Shown here in pieces: positions 33,469 to 42,565 of a DNA stretch of 64,000 bases. Below the pieces are notes generated by a model, which was given only the letters and a program-made list of their open reading frames with translations, made no database searches and was not told the origin of the DNA. Positions within the stretch are counted from its first letter, which is position 1. Each line of letters starts with the position of its first letter. Both the position numbers and the translations under genes were made by a program. Source of the DNA: JBBPZK01 sp965219175. Lineage in GTDB: Bacteria > Actinomycetota > Rubrobacteria > Rubrobacterales > Rubrobacteraceae. Location of the stretch: assembly GCA_965219175.1 (NCBI GenBank), contig CBDCNI010000001.1, positions 2,418,001 through 2,482,000 of the forward strand, in the 5' to 3' direction.

Positions 33469-36400
33469 CTAAGGGCTTTTGTCTTTTCTTATAGTGGTGA
33501 AGATATCTTTGGCGAGCAGGGGGAAGATCTCGTTTTGGAACTCCAGATCGTCCATGTAGCGGGATACTATTTCGTCGTTCTCGGACATGCGTTGGACCAT
33601 TAACGACTCTATTTTTTGCCGGATACCTAGCTCGAACTTGTCCATGGGGTTCGCCTCGGCAGTCTGTACGATCTGCCGGTCCCCCACCGCTTTTTCTTTT
33701 ATCTGCTCGAAGAAGAGGCGATCCTCTTCTTCGAACTCGGTGCCGAAGCGCTCGTTGAGAACCCCGATGATGTCGGAGAGCGGCGCGTCTTCATCGTGGG
33801 CTTTGCCGGTCCCTACATCGGTGGGGCTCTTGACCTCTACTACGTCCGGCGTGCCGAGGTCTATTTCCCCGGACCACAAGCGGTCCAAGCGATAGTAACG
33901 CAGCGCGACGCCGTCTTCGGGACGGATGGTCACGACGTCGCCCGCTGTCGGAAGGTGTGGCAACAGGAAACGCCCGAAGCTGTAAAGCTTCTCCAGGTCC
34001 GAATCCGTCCACGGCATGATCTGGCTCAAAAACGTGTACAGGTTCGTGTATCCGCCGAGCTTGTCCCGAAACGCCTGCTGCTCGTCGTCTTCGAGCGACT
34101 TGAAGCGGTCCACGGCGGGCTGCAAGTGCTTCTCCATGCGGGCGTGGTCGCCGACGCCGTGCTGAACCTGTGGCTTGTAGAAGACGCTCGCGAACGCCTC
34201 GACTTCCGACCAGTGGTAGACCTGCATCTCGTCCATTTCGTGCTTGAGCGTCTCCAGATGCTCCGGCTCGGCGACGTTCTGGAGCATGGTCGTGTCGTAG
34301 TAGGGTTTGAAGGCGTCGTGGATTTCGTCCGGGTCATTGACGAAGTCAAGCACGAACGGGGCTTCCTTGCCGGGATAGGTCCGGTTCAGGCGCGAGAGTG
34401 TCTGCACGGCCTGCACGTTCGCGAGCCGCTTATCCACGTACATCGTCTGGAGTAGAGGCTGGTCGAAGCCCGTCTGGTATTTGTTCGCAACGAGTAGTAT
34501 CTGATAATCGTCGCTGTCGAAGCGATCCGGTAGCTGGTCCTCGCCGATGCTCCTGCCCGTTACGGCGTCGGTGTTCATGCCGGGCTCGGTGTATTCGAGG
34601 CCGCTATCCGGGTCTCTAACCGTGCCGCTGAAGGCGACGAGCGGGCGTATGTCGTCGTAAGAGTTCTCCTCGATGTATTTTCTGAAGGCGACCATGTACC
34701 GCACCGCCGCGAGCCGGGAGCCTGTTACGACCATCGCCTTCGCCCGGCCCCCGATGCGGGCCTGCACGTTCCGCCGGAAGTGCTCGACCATGATCTCGGT
34801 CTTTTGATCTATGTTGTACGGGTGCAGGTGCAAGAATTTGGCGAGCGACTTTCTCGCCTTCTTCTGCGGCATCTTCGGGTCGTCCTCAGTGGACTTGACA
34901 AGACCGTAGTACGTCTTGTACGTCGTGTAACTCTTTAGAACGTCGAGGATGAAACCTTCTTCTATAGCCTGCCGCATCGAGTAGGTGTGGAACGACTCCG
35001 GCTTTCCGCTCGCCCCCGTCCGGCCGAACAGGTTGAGCGTCTTGCCCTTCGGGGTGGCGGTGAAGGCAAAGAAGCTCAGGTTCTTCTGCCGACCCCGCGA
35101 TTCCATGACCTCGTTGAGAACGTCCTCCGCGCCAACTTCATCGTCTTCGAGACTGCCCATGCCGGAGCCCAGGACAGCCTTGAACTCAGCGGCTGTCTCC
35201 CCCGTCTGGCTGGAGTGCGCTTCGTCGACGATGACGGCGTATCGCCGGGATGAGATAGATGTCGCGTACTCTGCGGCTTCCTCCCTCACCGCTAGTTGCT
35301 TCTCCGGCGACAGGTCTTCGTAGCGGCCCCCGGCGAGGTTGTGCAGCAGACCCTTGAGTACGAAGGGGAATTTCTGGAGCGTCGTCACGACTATTCGGGT
35401 TCCGTCCACCAGGGCTTCGGCGAGTTGCTTGGAGTCCTGGTCGATGGCTTTTACGACGCCTTGCGCGTGTTCTATCTGGTAGATGGCGTCTTGTAGCTGG
35501 CGGTCGAGGACCTGCCGGTCGGTGATGACGACGACGCAATCGAAGGTCTTTTCGTCCTGCTCATCGTGCAGGCTCGCGAGGCGATGGGAGAGCCAGGAGA
35601 TGCTGTTGGTCTTGCCGCTCCCGGCGGAGTGCTGAATAAGGTAATTTTCCCCCGCACCTTCTTTCCGTGCCGCCGCGACGAGCTTGCGGACGGAGTCTAG
35701 CTGATGGTAGCGCGGGAATATGACGGTCTCCCGTACCGTGAGTTTGTTCGCGCCGCTTTCGTCTTTGATCTTGGACTCGCGCTTCTCGATGAACATGAAG
35801 TGGCCGAGGATGTCGAGGAAGCTGTCGCGTTGCAGCACGCTCTCCCAGAAGTAGCCCGTCCGGTGACCGCTCTCGTGGGGCGGGTTGCCGGACCCGCACC
35901 GGATGTCTCCGGGATTGTCGCCCCGGTTGAACGGCAGGAAGTACGTGTTGCTCCCGGCGAGGCGCGTAGCCATGTGGACTTCGTCGGGGTCCACGGCGAA
36001 ATGAACCAGGGCGCGGCGCTTGAAGCGGAAGATCGGGGCGTTCGGGTCGCGGTCTTCCTTGTACTGGGCTACGGCGTGCCGCCACGTCTGATGCGTGTTC
36101 GGGTTCTTCAGCTCGCAGGTCGCCACGGGTAGGCCGTTGACGGCGAAGACGAGATCCAGGGTGCTGGTATCGTTCACGTGACACGGAACCTGCCGCGTTA
36201 CGGTGAGGCGATTGCTCTCGTAGAGCCTCTGAACGTCGGGGTTGAGGCCGTGCGCGGGCCGGAAGTACGCGAGCCGGAAGATCTTGCCGTAGAACTTGAA
36301 ACCGTGCCGCAGGACGTTCAGCGTGCCTTTTACGTCGAGCTCCTTGCAGAGCGCGGCTATGAGCTTGGATTCGAGTTCCGCGCCGTGCAGCTTCCGCATC

Positions 36401-36570
36401 TGCACCCAGAGCTTCGGCTGCGTCTCCTCGATGAACGAGATCGTCTCCGGGGCGAACACGGCGAGCTTCTTGTCCCAGCCCTCCTTCGAGCCTCGACGCC
36501 AGCCGGATCGTTCGATCAGCGCGTGTTCGATATACTGCTCGAAAGCCATCTCCGATGTTCTCTCGGTCAA
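33469..36570 (-). CDS. hsdR: Type I restriction endonuclease subunit R
   Basis: HsdR, 1033 residues. The N-terminal nuclease domain has the PD-(D/E)XK residues in TLDLVFAVNGLPVATCELKN (about Asp139, Glu153, Lys155). The SF2 motor has Walker A SAGSGKT (about 315), VVVITDRQVLDRQL, DEAH in VDEAHSSQTGE, SFFAFTATPKGKTL, and the second RecA domain with ANKYQTGFDQPLLQTMYVDK and QTLSRLNR. It cuts unmodified DNA after translocation in complex with HsdM and HsdS. It is last in the hsdM-hsdS-hsdR operon and overlaps hsdS by four bases. The frame is intact. Confidence 0.96.
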   Translation of the reverse strand: MTERTSEMAFEQYIEHALIERSGWRRGSKEGWDKKLAVFAPETISFIEETQPKLWVQMRKLHGAELESKLIAALCKELDVKGTLNVLRHGFKFYGKIFRLAYFRPAHGLNPDVQRLYESNRLTVTRQVPCHVNDTSTLDLVFAVNGLPVATCELKNPNTHQTWRHAVAQYKEDRDPNAPIFRFKRRALVHFAVDPDEVHMATRLAGSNTYFLPFNRGDNPGDIRCGSGNPPHESGHRTGYFWESVLQRDSFLDILGHFMFIEKRESKIKDESGANKLTVRETVIFPRYHQLDSVRKLVAAARKEGAGENYLIQHSAGSGKTNSISWLSHRLASLHDEQDEKTFDCVVVITDRQVLDRQLQDAIYQIEHAQGVVKAIDQDSKQLAEALVDGTRIVVTTLQKFPFVLKGLLHNLAGGRYEDLSPEKQLAVREEAAEYATSISSRRYAVIVDEAHSSQTGETAAEFKAVLGSGMGSLEDDEVGAEDVLNEVMESRGRQKNLSFFAFTATPKGKTLNLFGRTGASGKPESFHTYSMRQAIEEGFILDVLKSYTTYKTYYGLVKSTEDDPKMPQKKARKSLAKFLHLHPYNIDQKTEIMVEHFRRNVQARIGGRAKAMVVTGSRLAAVRYMVAFRKYIEENSYDDIRPLVAFSGTVRDPDSGLEYTEPGMNTDAVTGRSIGEDQLPDRFDSDDYQILLVANKYQTGFDQPLLQTMYVDKRLANVQAVQTLSRLNRTYPGKEAPFVLDFVNDPDEIHDAFKPYYDTTMLQNVAEPEHLETLKHEMDEMQVYHWSEVEAFASVFYKPQVQHGVGDHARMEKHLQPAVDRFKSLEDDEQQAFRDKLGGYTNLYTFLSQIMPWTDSDLEKLYSFGRFLLPHLPTAGDVVTIRPEDGVALRYYRLDRLWSGEIDLGTPDVVEVKSPTDVGTGKAHDEDAPLSDIIGVLNERFGTEFEEEDRLFFEQIKEKAVGDRQIVQTAEANPMDKFELGIRQKIESLMVQRMSENDEIVSRYMDDLEFQNEIFPLLAKDIFTTIRKDKSP

Positions 36571-37967
36571 GCCCCCTCCCCCCGCACGTCTATCTGGCCC
36601 GTTACCGTCGCCGAGATGATGCTGGCGCGAAGCAACTCAAGGGTCGCTATGGCCTCCCGAACGACCGATTCGAGATCGTCCATCTTCTGTGTCCCTTCAT
36701 CCAGGAAGCGGACGATTTGTTGTTGTTCTTTGAGGGGTGGCACAGCAATATCGAGATTTTCAAGACTTCCCATTCCGATGTTAGGCTGAGTCCCATAACT
36801 CCAAAATAATTGAATCTGCCGCTGGAAGGATTTTTCGACAAAAGCATGAAAAGCGTACCGGGACAATACAGTTTTTTCATCGCACCGAATCACAGCTAAA
36901 GGCGACCAAACATTGAACTCATCATCAAAGTCTACGTACCCAATTTTTCCGGTCGTTGCACCTGATTTCACGATGAATATGTCGTCCCGTCTTGGACAAA
37001 CTTTCTTCGAATATTCTCGATGTTGCTCAAGCGTAATCATGCCTCGGGATCTGTCAAGATGCACACGACCGTCGAAAACCCCTTCAGCCGATACAAACGG
37101 TACGCCTTCGTCTACCCACTCCGGGGTTTCGTGCGGACCATCGGTCATAGGTGTTTCTACGAGCCACTTGATAGGCATGTACTTCCAATGCTCCGGCACA
37201 TCTCCCAGCCACTCCACGCCTGATGGCTTGAGCTTTGCGGCGGGGTCGAGGCCGCGGGTTACGGCGTGGGTGATTACGGCCTGACGCTTCTCCTTGAGGA
37301 GATCCAGCAAACTCCGCTTGGCTTCGATCAGGTCGTCTATCTTCCGTGTCTGCTCGTCCAGAAAACAGGCGATTGCTTGTTGTTCTTCGAGCGGCGGAAG
37401 TCCGACCAGGAAGTCACGTACAAAGTCCGTCGGGACTCGCTTTTGTCCCCCTGCTCCGTACATCTCTGATGCGCCGAGTCTACGAAACGCATCGGAGATC
37501 GTGAGGTAGAAGAGAAACCTGCCACCAAGTTTCGATTCAGGGCGAACAACATGAAGCTCCGTTGTCCCGAACGCGACACCGTTAGTCAGATGCTCGGCAA
37601 TGCCGCCCTTACCATTCTCGAAGCACGGCGTTATCTTCGCAATCACAACATCTTCGTCCCGAAAATAAGTGAAACCAGATCGCACCTCCTCCAACCGTTT
37701 ATCGGTGTCCAGCCTCATACCGCCATATTCACCTACGGCGTCCATCGGAATGAAACTAACCTCGTCTTCGTCGCGCAAGTCCACAATCTCAGACGCGCTC
37801 GGATTGATGCGCGAGATAAACTTCAAGCGCTTCACGTCCCAATGCTCCGGCACATCTCCCAGCCATTCGACGCCCGACTGTTTGTATGCTGGGTAGGTAG
37901 CGTGGCGACGGGTGTGTACCGCTTCCAGGGTCTCTTCGGCGGCGTGGAGGGTGAGGGTTTCGGTCAT
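36567..37967 (-). CDS. hsdS: Type I restriction specificity subunit S
   Basis: HsdS, 466 residues, setting the recognition sequence. Two target-recognition halves each begin with the same motif: YKQSGVEWLGDVPEHWDVKRLK (about 30) and KPSGVEWLGDVPEHWKYMPIK (about 245). Each ends in a conserved helix (LEEQQAIACFLDEQTRKIDDLIEAKRSLLDLLKEKRQAVI and its partner KEQQQIVRFLDEGTQKMDDLESVVREAIATLELLRASII). The AT-richer recognition domains are typical of recombining specificity genes. The start overlaps the end of the hsdM reading frame. Confidence 0.95.
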   Translation of the reverse strand: MTETLTLHAAEETLEAVHTRRHATYPAYKQSGVEWLGDVPEHWDVKRLKFISRINPSASEIVDLRDEDEVSFIPMDAVGEYGGMRLDTDKRLEEVRSGFTYFRDEDVVIAKITPCFENGKGGIAEHLTNGVAFGTTELHVVRPESKLGGRFLFYLTISDAFRRLGASEMYGAGGQKRVPTDFVRDFLVGLPPLEEQQAIACFLDEQTRKIDDLIEAKRSLLDLLKEKRQAVITHAVTRGLDPAAKLKPSGVEWLGDVPEHWKYMPIKWLVETPMTDGPHETPEWVDEGVPFVSAEGVFDGRVHLDRSRGMITLEQHREYSKKVCPRRDDIFIVKSGATTGKIGYVDFDDEFNVWSPLAVIRCDEKTVLSRYAFHAFVEKSFQRQIQLFWSYGTQPNIGMGSLENLDIAVPPLKEQQQIVRFLDEGTQKMDDLESVVREAIATLELLRASIISATVTGQIDVRGEGA

Positions 37968-40052
37968 GCGACTACGTCTTTGAGCATCTCGACGATCCTC
38001 TTCTCCAGCCCGGCGAGGTCAGTCTCGATCTCCTCCAGCGGTCGCGGCGGCTCGTACCGGTAGAAGTGGCGGGTCAGCGGGATCTCGTACCCAACCTTCG
38101 TTTTGGCGTGGTCTATCCAGGCGTCGGGGACGTGGGGCTTCACCTCGCGCCCGAAGTAGTCCTCGATATCTTCCTTGAGCGGCACGATCTCGGTGTCGCG
38201 CAGTTCGGAGTCCGCCTCCACCTCACCTCGCCTGTTCACGCAGGCTTCGGCGGTTGCGTCGCGCTCTCCCAGCGCCGATAGCACGGCGTTCTGTTCCCCG
38301 GCGCTCAGCTTCACTCCCGCAACCTCGCGGCTGATGCGCCTCAGATCCTTCAGGAAGTCCTCGCGGTCTTTGTCTTTCGTCCGTCTCCGTGCGGAGCGTT
38401 TCGAGCATGGCGCGGATCTCCTGCTGCCGCTCCTCGCCGGAGGATACTTCCGTCAGGCGCAGGGTCTGGTCCTTCTTCTTGCTGGTCGCCAGGTTTTTGA
38501 AGGCCGACTCTTCCTCTATGCGAGCGATGCGGTCTTCCGTTGCCTGGAAATTCAGGCGGAGCGGGCGTTCGACCGTGATCTTATGGTAGCCGAAATCTTC
38601 ATTGTCGAATATCTTGCTGACGACCTCCTGTTTTCCGTTCTTGCCGTTCGCCGGAACGGGGCGTGTGTCGTTTTGTTCGAAGTCGCCGTAGATCTTGGTT
38701 ATCTGGCCGATGTGATCCGGCCTTCCTTGCTCGCCGTCCCCGATCTGACGCCGCTTGTTGCCGAGGCTCTTCTTCATGGGGAGCCAGAACTTGCGGGCGT
38801 CGAGTAGCTGCGCCTTGCCCTTGCGTATGGGCAACTTGCGGTTCGTGACGATCCAGACGTAGGTGGAGATCCCGGTGTTGTAGAAGAGTTGATCCGGGAG
38901 TGCGACTACGGCTTCCAACCAGTCGTTCTCGATGATCCAACGCCGGATCTCCGACTCGCCGGAGCCGGCATCCCCGGTGAAAAGCGGAGATCCGTTGAAG
39001 ACTATCCCTATCCTGCTCCCACCGCTCCCGACCGGCTGCATCTTGGAGATCATGTGCTGCAAGAACAACAACGCCCCATCGTTGACGCGGGGCAGCCCCG
39101 CCCCGAAACGCCCGTCGTACCCGAGCGAGTCGCGCTCCCTCTTGATAAACTGCTCCTGCTGCTTCCACGATACTCCAAAAGGTGGATTGGCGAGCATGTA
39201 ATCGAAGGTGTGGTTCGGAAAACCGTCGTCCGAGAACGTATCCCCGAGCTTCACGTTATCCGCATCCTCGCCCTTGATGAGCATGTCGGATTTGCAGATG
39301 GCGTAGGCTTCGTCGTTCCAGTCTTGGCCGTACAAGATCGGCGCAGCTTTACTGTTGAGATCGAGGATGAACTGTTCTGCCGAGGAGAGCATGCCGCCCG
39401 TCCCACATGCTCCGTCGTAGATGGTCTTGACGATATGGCTTTTGGTGAGATCCGACTCGTCGGAGAGCAGCAGGTTCACCATCAGCCATATGACCTCGCG
39501 GGGTGTGAAGTGCTCCCCAGCCTCCTCGTTCGATTGCTCCGCGCCGATCCGGATCAACTCTTCGAAGATGTATCCCATCTGCATGTTGTCTACGCGCTCC
39601 GGCGACAGGTCGATCTTGGGACTCGCGAAAGCCTTTATTACTTCGTAGAGGACATTCTTCTCGGACATCCGCAGAACGTGCTGCCCGAAGTCGAAACGCT
39701 CCATGATCTGGCGCACGTTCGGCGAGAAGGCATTGATATAGCTGTTGAGGTTCTGGGCGATCTGGTTCGGATCGTCCAGCAGCTTCTCGAAGTCGAGTTT
39801 GGAGAGATTGTAGAACTTCTGCTTGGTGACCTGCTCCAGCCGGGCCCGCACGATGTTCTCGCCCTTGCCCTTCAACGAGCCGTGAGCATCGAGTACCTGT
39901 TGCTTCGTAGGCGCGAGGATGGAATCGAACCGCCGGAGTACCGTAAGCGGGAGTATTACCTTCCGGTACTCGTTGCGTCTATAAGGACCGCGAAGGAGAT
40001 CGCAGATGCTCCATATAAAGTTGACCATTTGAGAGTGCGTTTCGGGTGACAT
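37964..40052 (-). pseudogene. hsdM: Type I DNA methyltransferase subunit M, frameshifted
   Basis: N6-adenine methyltransferase. The intact part has the helical N-domain (MVNFIWSICDLLRGPYRRNEYRKVILPLTVLRRFDSI), GACGTGGMLSSA (AdoMet site) and ANPPFGVSW (catalytic NPPF). The frame from 40052 runs into a nonsense Arg/Gly-rich tail ending at 38223. The true C-terminus (DTEIVPLKEDIEDYFGREVKPHVPDAWIDHAKTKVGYEIPLTRHFYRYEPPRPLEEIE) lies in another frame ending at 37964. The total span is 2089 bases; removing one base near 38374-38377, in the GAAAGAC run, joins both parts into 695 residues with ETDE-DKDREDFLKDLRRISREV at the joint. It is either inactivated or mis-assembled. Confidence 0.87.
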
Positions 40053-40279
40053 TTCGCCCCTTCTAGTTCTAAGCCGTCCTCAAAATCGCAGCCTGTACTA
40101 TATTTTGTAACTCCTTATTTACTCACAGGAGAAGCCCCTGGCGCAACAAGAGCACCTGAGCAAGACCGATGCCCCAGAGAGAACATTCTTCCAAAAGCAT
40201 ACACCGGATTGAAGCCGAGCTATTTGGGCGGTCCGCGCCACCTTCGGCAAGCATCAAATCAAGGTAGGATGTAGAAGCT

Positions 40280-40645
40280 ATGGACGTAAGATTGACGCTG
40301 CCAGATGAAATGCTAGAAGCTCTCGGTCCAGACCCCGAGCGCGAAGCTCTCGAAGGTCTGCTCCTGGTCGGCGAAGGCAGGCTCTCCCTGGAGCGTGCGG
40401 GCGAGGTCCTCGGTCTCGAAAACCGCGAGCGAGCCGAGCACTGGTACGCGGAGCGCGTATCTTCCCGATCCAGCCTCGACGCAGATACCTCCGATCTCAT
40501 CGAGAAGCCGGTCCACTTGGAGAACCCCACACAAGAGGATCTCCACAACTCGGATAAGTTCCTCCGAGTTACCCCCGCCAGTCAGAGCAGCGGCCTATCC
40601 AACATCAGCATGGAGGACGACAAGTATCTTTACGGGTGCGGTTGA
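40280..40645 (+). CDS. UPF0175-like small protein with divergent C-terminus
   Basis: The first 55 residues (MDVRLTLPDEMLEALGPDPE and on to LLLVGEGRLSLERAGEVLGLENRERAEHWYAE) match the UPF0175 pattern, a helix-turn-helix-like family often serving as antitoxin to PIN or other toxins. After residue 60 the sequence (SSRSSLDADTSDLIEKPVHLE and onward) is unlike the family and may be a replacement or a frameshifted tail. No toxin partner follows in the expected place. Confidence 0.5.
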   Translation: MDVRLTLPDEMLEALGPDPEREALEGLLLVGEGRLSLERAGEVLGLENRERAEHWYAERVSSRSSLDADTSDLIEKPVHLENPTQEDLHNSDKFLRVTPASQSSGLSNISMEDDKYLYGCG

Positions 40646-40780
40646 GAGGCGTAGCCCTCGCAGACACAGCCCCGCTATACGCAGCCGCCGATCCCACAGA
40701 CCTCCAGCACGAGAGAAGCCTTCGAGAACAAACTCGACTCGAAACCCGGAGCCTCGGAGAAGAACCGCCAAAAAAACGTA

Positions 40781-40819
40781 TTGGATAAAAACCTACACAT
40801 GTAATATCTTAGTGTGTAG
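40781..40819 (+). promoter_or_regulatory. abiE promoter and inverted-repeat operator
   Basis: CTACACA (40793-40799) and TGTGTAG (40813-40819) are exact inverted repeats around TAATAT (40802-40807), a likely -10; TTGGAT (40781-40786) may be the -35 with a 15-base spacer. AbiEi antitoxins are known to bind inverted repeats in their own promoter, and the AbiEi ATG is at 40832. Confidence 0.6.
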
Positions 40820-40831
40820 ACTTTCATCCAT

Positions 40832-41440
40832 ATGCTAAAGAGTTGGTACATTTTAGAGGATCTGGCCCGGCGTTCGGGAGGTACCTTCAAAGCCGAAGAC
40901 GCGGCGAAAGCCAACGTTCACCCGAGAGATCTGTACGCTCTGCGAGATGCGGGTTCCCTGGTCGAGCTCTCACGTGGGGTCTTCCGTCTCGCGGACGCTG
41001 ATATAAGCCCTTACCTGGACCTGGTCGCCGTCTCCCGACGTAGTCCACGAGGTGCTATCTGCCTCAATTCTGCGCTCTCCTTCTGGGATCTCACCGACGA
41101 GGTTCCCGCCGAGGTCCACTTGGCGGTGCCCAGGGGATCGCATCGTCCCTCCATAAACCACCCTCCCACACGAGTCCACGTCTTCGCCGCCGACACTTTC
41201 GAGTTGGGGCGCGAGAAGATCCGGCTGGAGTCCGGCGAGGAGATCTCCATCTTCTCCTCCCAGCGAAGCGTGGTGGACGCCATGCGCCTGAGGGGCCAAG
41301 TGGGTACCGACGTCGCCTACGAAGCTTTGAGACGTTATCTCCGGCGTCCTGGCGCCTCTCTGGGCAACCTGCTGCGGCTCGCGAGGCGGCTGAAGGTTGG
41401 GGGGCCTGTCGCGGACGCTCTACAAGTGCTCACGGGTTGA
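40832..41440 (+). CDS. abiEi: AbiEi-family antitoxin/transcriptional regulator
   Basis: Protein of 202 residues with an N-terminal winged helix (YILEDLARRSGGTFKAEDAAKANVHPRDLYALRDAGSLVELSRGVFRLAD) and the AbiEi C-terminal antitoxin region (SRRSPRGAICLNSALSFWDLTDEVPAEVHLAVPRGSHRP and further on REKIRLESGEEISIFSSQRSVVDAMRLR). It represses its own operon and neutralises AbiEii. The stop overlaps the TTG start of the toxin gene. Phage-protective abortive infection is the known role of the family. Confidence 0.92.
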   Translation: MLKSWYILEDLARRSGGTFKAEDAAKANVHPRDLYALRDAGSLVELSRGVFRLADADISPYLDLVAVSRRSPRGAICLNSALSFWDLTDEVPAEVHLAVPRGSHRPSINHPPTRVHVFAADTFELGREKIRLESGEEISIFSSQRSVVDAMRLRGQVGTDVAYEALRRYLRRPGASLGNLLRLARRLKVGGPVADALQVLTG

Positions 41441-42324
41441 GAAAGCCGCCACCAATATCTCGGAAGGTCTACCTCACTCTGCAACGCCAAGCCAGGAACG
41501 AACGGCGAGGCACGCAGGAACTCTTCGAATTCTACCTGCTCGAACGCTTCCTCTATCGGCTCTCGGTATCTAAATACCGCGACCGCTTTGTGCTCAAGGG
41601 CGGCCTTCTGCTGACAGTTCTGGGAGTCCGCCGTCCAACGCGCGACGCCGACGTGCTGGCCCGAAGCATCGCGGGTGACGACGAAACCCTACTCGCCGTC
41701 GTCAAGGAGGTGGCGAGCATCCCCTTGGACGACGGCATCACCTTCGATATCTCCCAAGCGCAAGCCACGACCATCAGGGAGCATGCCGCTTACCCCGGCA
41801 CGAGGATCGTCGTCCCGGCCTCTTTAGGTACAGCGCAACTCCAGCTTCGACTCGACGTGAACTTCGGGGACCCAGCCGAAGCGCAAGAGATAGCTTACCC
41901 GAGTCTACTCTCCGATGAGCCATTCGGCCTGCTGGGCTACCCGGTCGAGACTGTCATCGCCGAGAAGGTGGAGACCATGATCTCCCGCGGCGACGCCAAC
42001 ACCCGCGTGCGTGACTACGCCGACGTTCTGGCGCTCTCCAAACTCCACCCCATGGAATTCCAAACCCTCCGCCAAGCCCTCCAACGGACCGCCCTCCACA
42101 GGGGAACCGAACTAATGCCACTCTCGGAGGTGCTCGAAACCCTACCCGCTGACCGCCAGCAAGACTGGAGAGCGTTCCTCGTTCGCGCCGGTCTACCCGA
42201 CATGCCCGAGAGCTTCGAAGAAGCCGTGAAAGGCGTAGCCGACTTCGTGGACCCGGTGATCCAAAACGCCCCGGACCTCCTCCGATGGAACCCGGCCACA
42301 GGAGAGTGGGAGAGCCGAGAATAA
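41437..42324 (+). CDS. abiEii: AbiEii/AbiGii-family nucleotidyltransferase toxin
   Basis: Nucleotidyltransferase-fold toxin of 295 residues. FVLKGGLLLTVLGVRRPTRDADVLAR has the GG and DxD-type (RDAD) metal motif of the family, with a later LGYPVETVIAEKVETMISRGDANTRVRDYADVLAL segment that is diagnostic of AbiEii. Such toxins transfer nucleotides, for instance to tRNA ends. It forms the expected pair with AbiEi upstream through a TTG start at the overlap. Confidence 0.92.
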   Translation: MRKPPPISRKVYLTLQRQARNERRGTQELFEFYLLERFLYRLSVSKYRDRFVLKGGLLLTVLGVRRPTRDADVLARSIAGDDETLLAVVKEVASIPLDDGITFDISQAQATTIREHAAYPGTRIVVPASLGTAQLQLRLDVNFGDPAEAQEIAYPSLLSDEPFGLLGYPVETVIAEKVETMISRGDANTRVRDYADVLALSKLHPMEFQTLRQALQRTALHRGTELMPLSEVLETLPADRQQDWRAFLVRAGLPDMPESFEEAVKGVADFVDPVIQNAPDLLRWNPATGEWESRE

Positions 42325-42565
42325 GCTCGTCAACTTACTGCAACCGAAGCAATACAGACCAGTACACAACCTGCACCCTCTATTAAAACATTTCAAAAGT
42401 TTTGCACACAACTGATTACTCTGAACACGACGAAATGAGCAAAAGTGACACGAGCCGAGCTTGATCCTCAAAAGTCGCTGCTAAGAGAAGGTATCATCCA
42501 TTTCAAGACTGCTTCTTACAGACTTCCAAGTACCTACTAAACTAGACGACGTTGTCTTCTGTTGG
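42325..42565. other. Internal island junction with repeat of the right-end sequence
   Basis: About 240 bases between the convergent AbiEii and QueC-like genes. CAACTTACTGCAACC followed by AGC-ATACAGACCA (42330-42360) closely repeats 45386-45424 at the island right end. No copy of the tRNA core is present. It may mark where the QueC module joined the RM/AbiE segment. Confidence 0.45.

Noticed and set aside
40053..40279. Search for an integrase or excisionase gene in the island gaps
   Set aside because: No frame in 40053-40279, 40646-40831, 42325-42565 or 45295-45526 has recombinase motifs. The excisionase-type HTH gene at 27600-28373 lies outside the island and carries a sensory domain.
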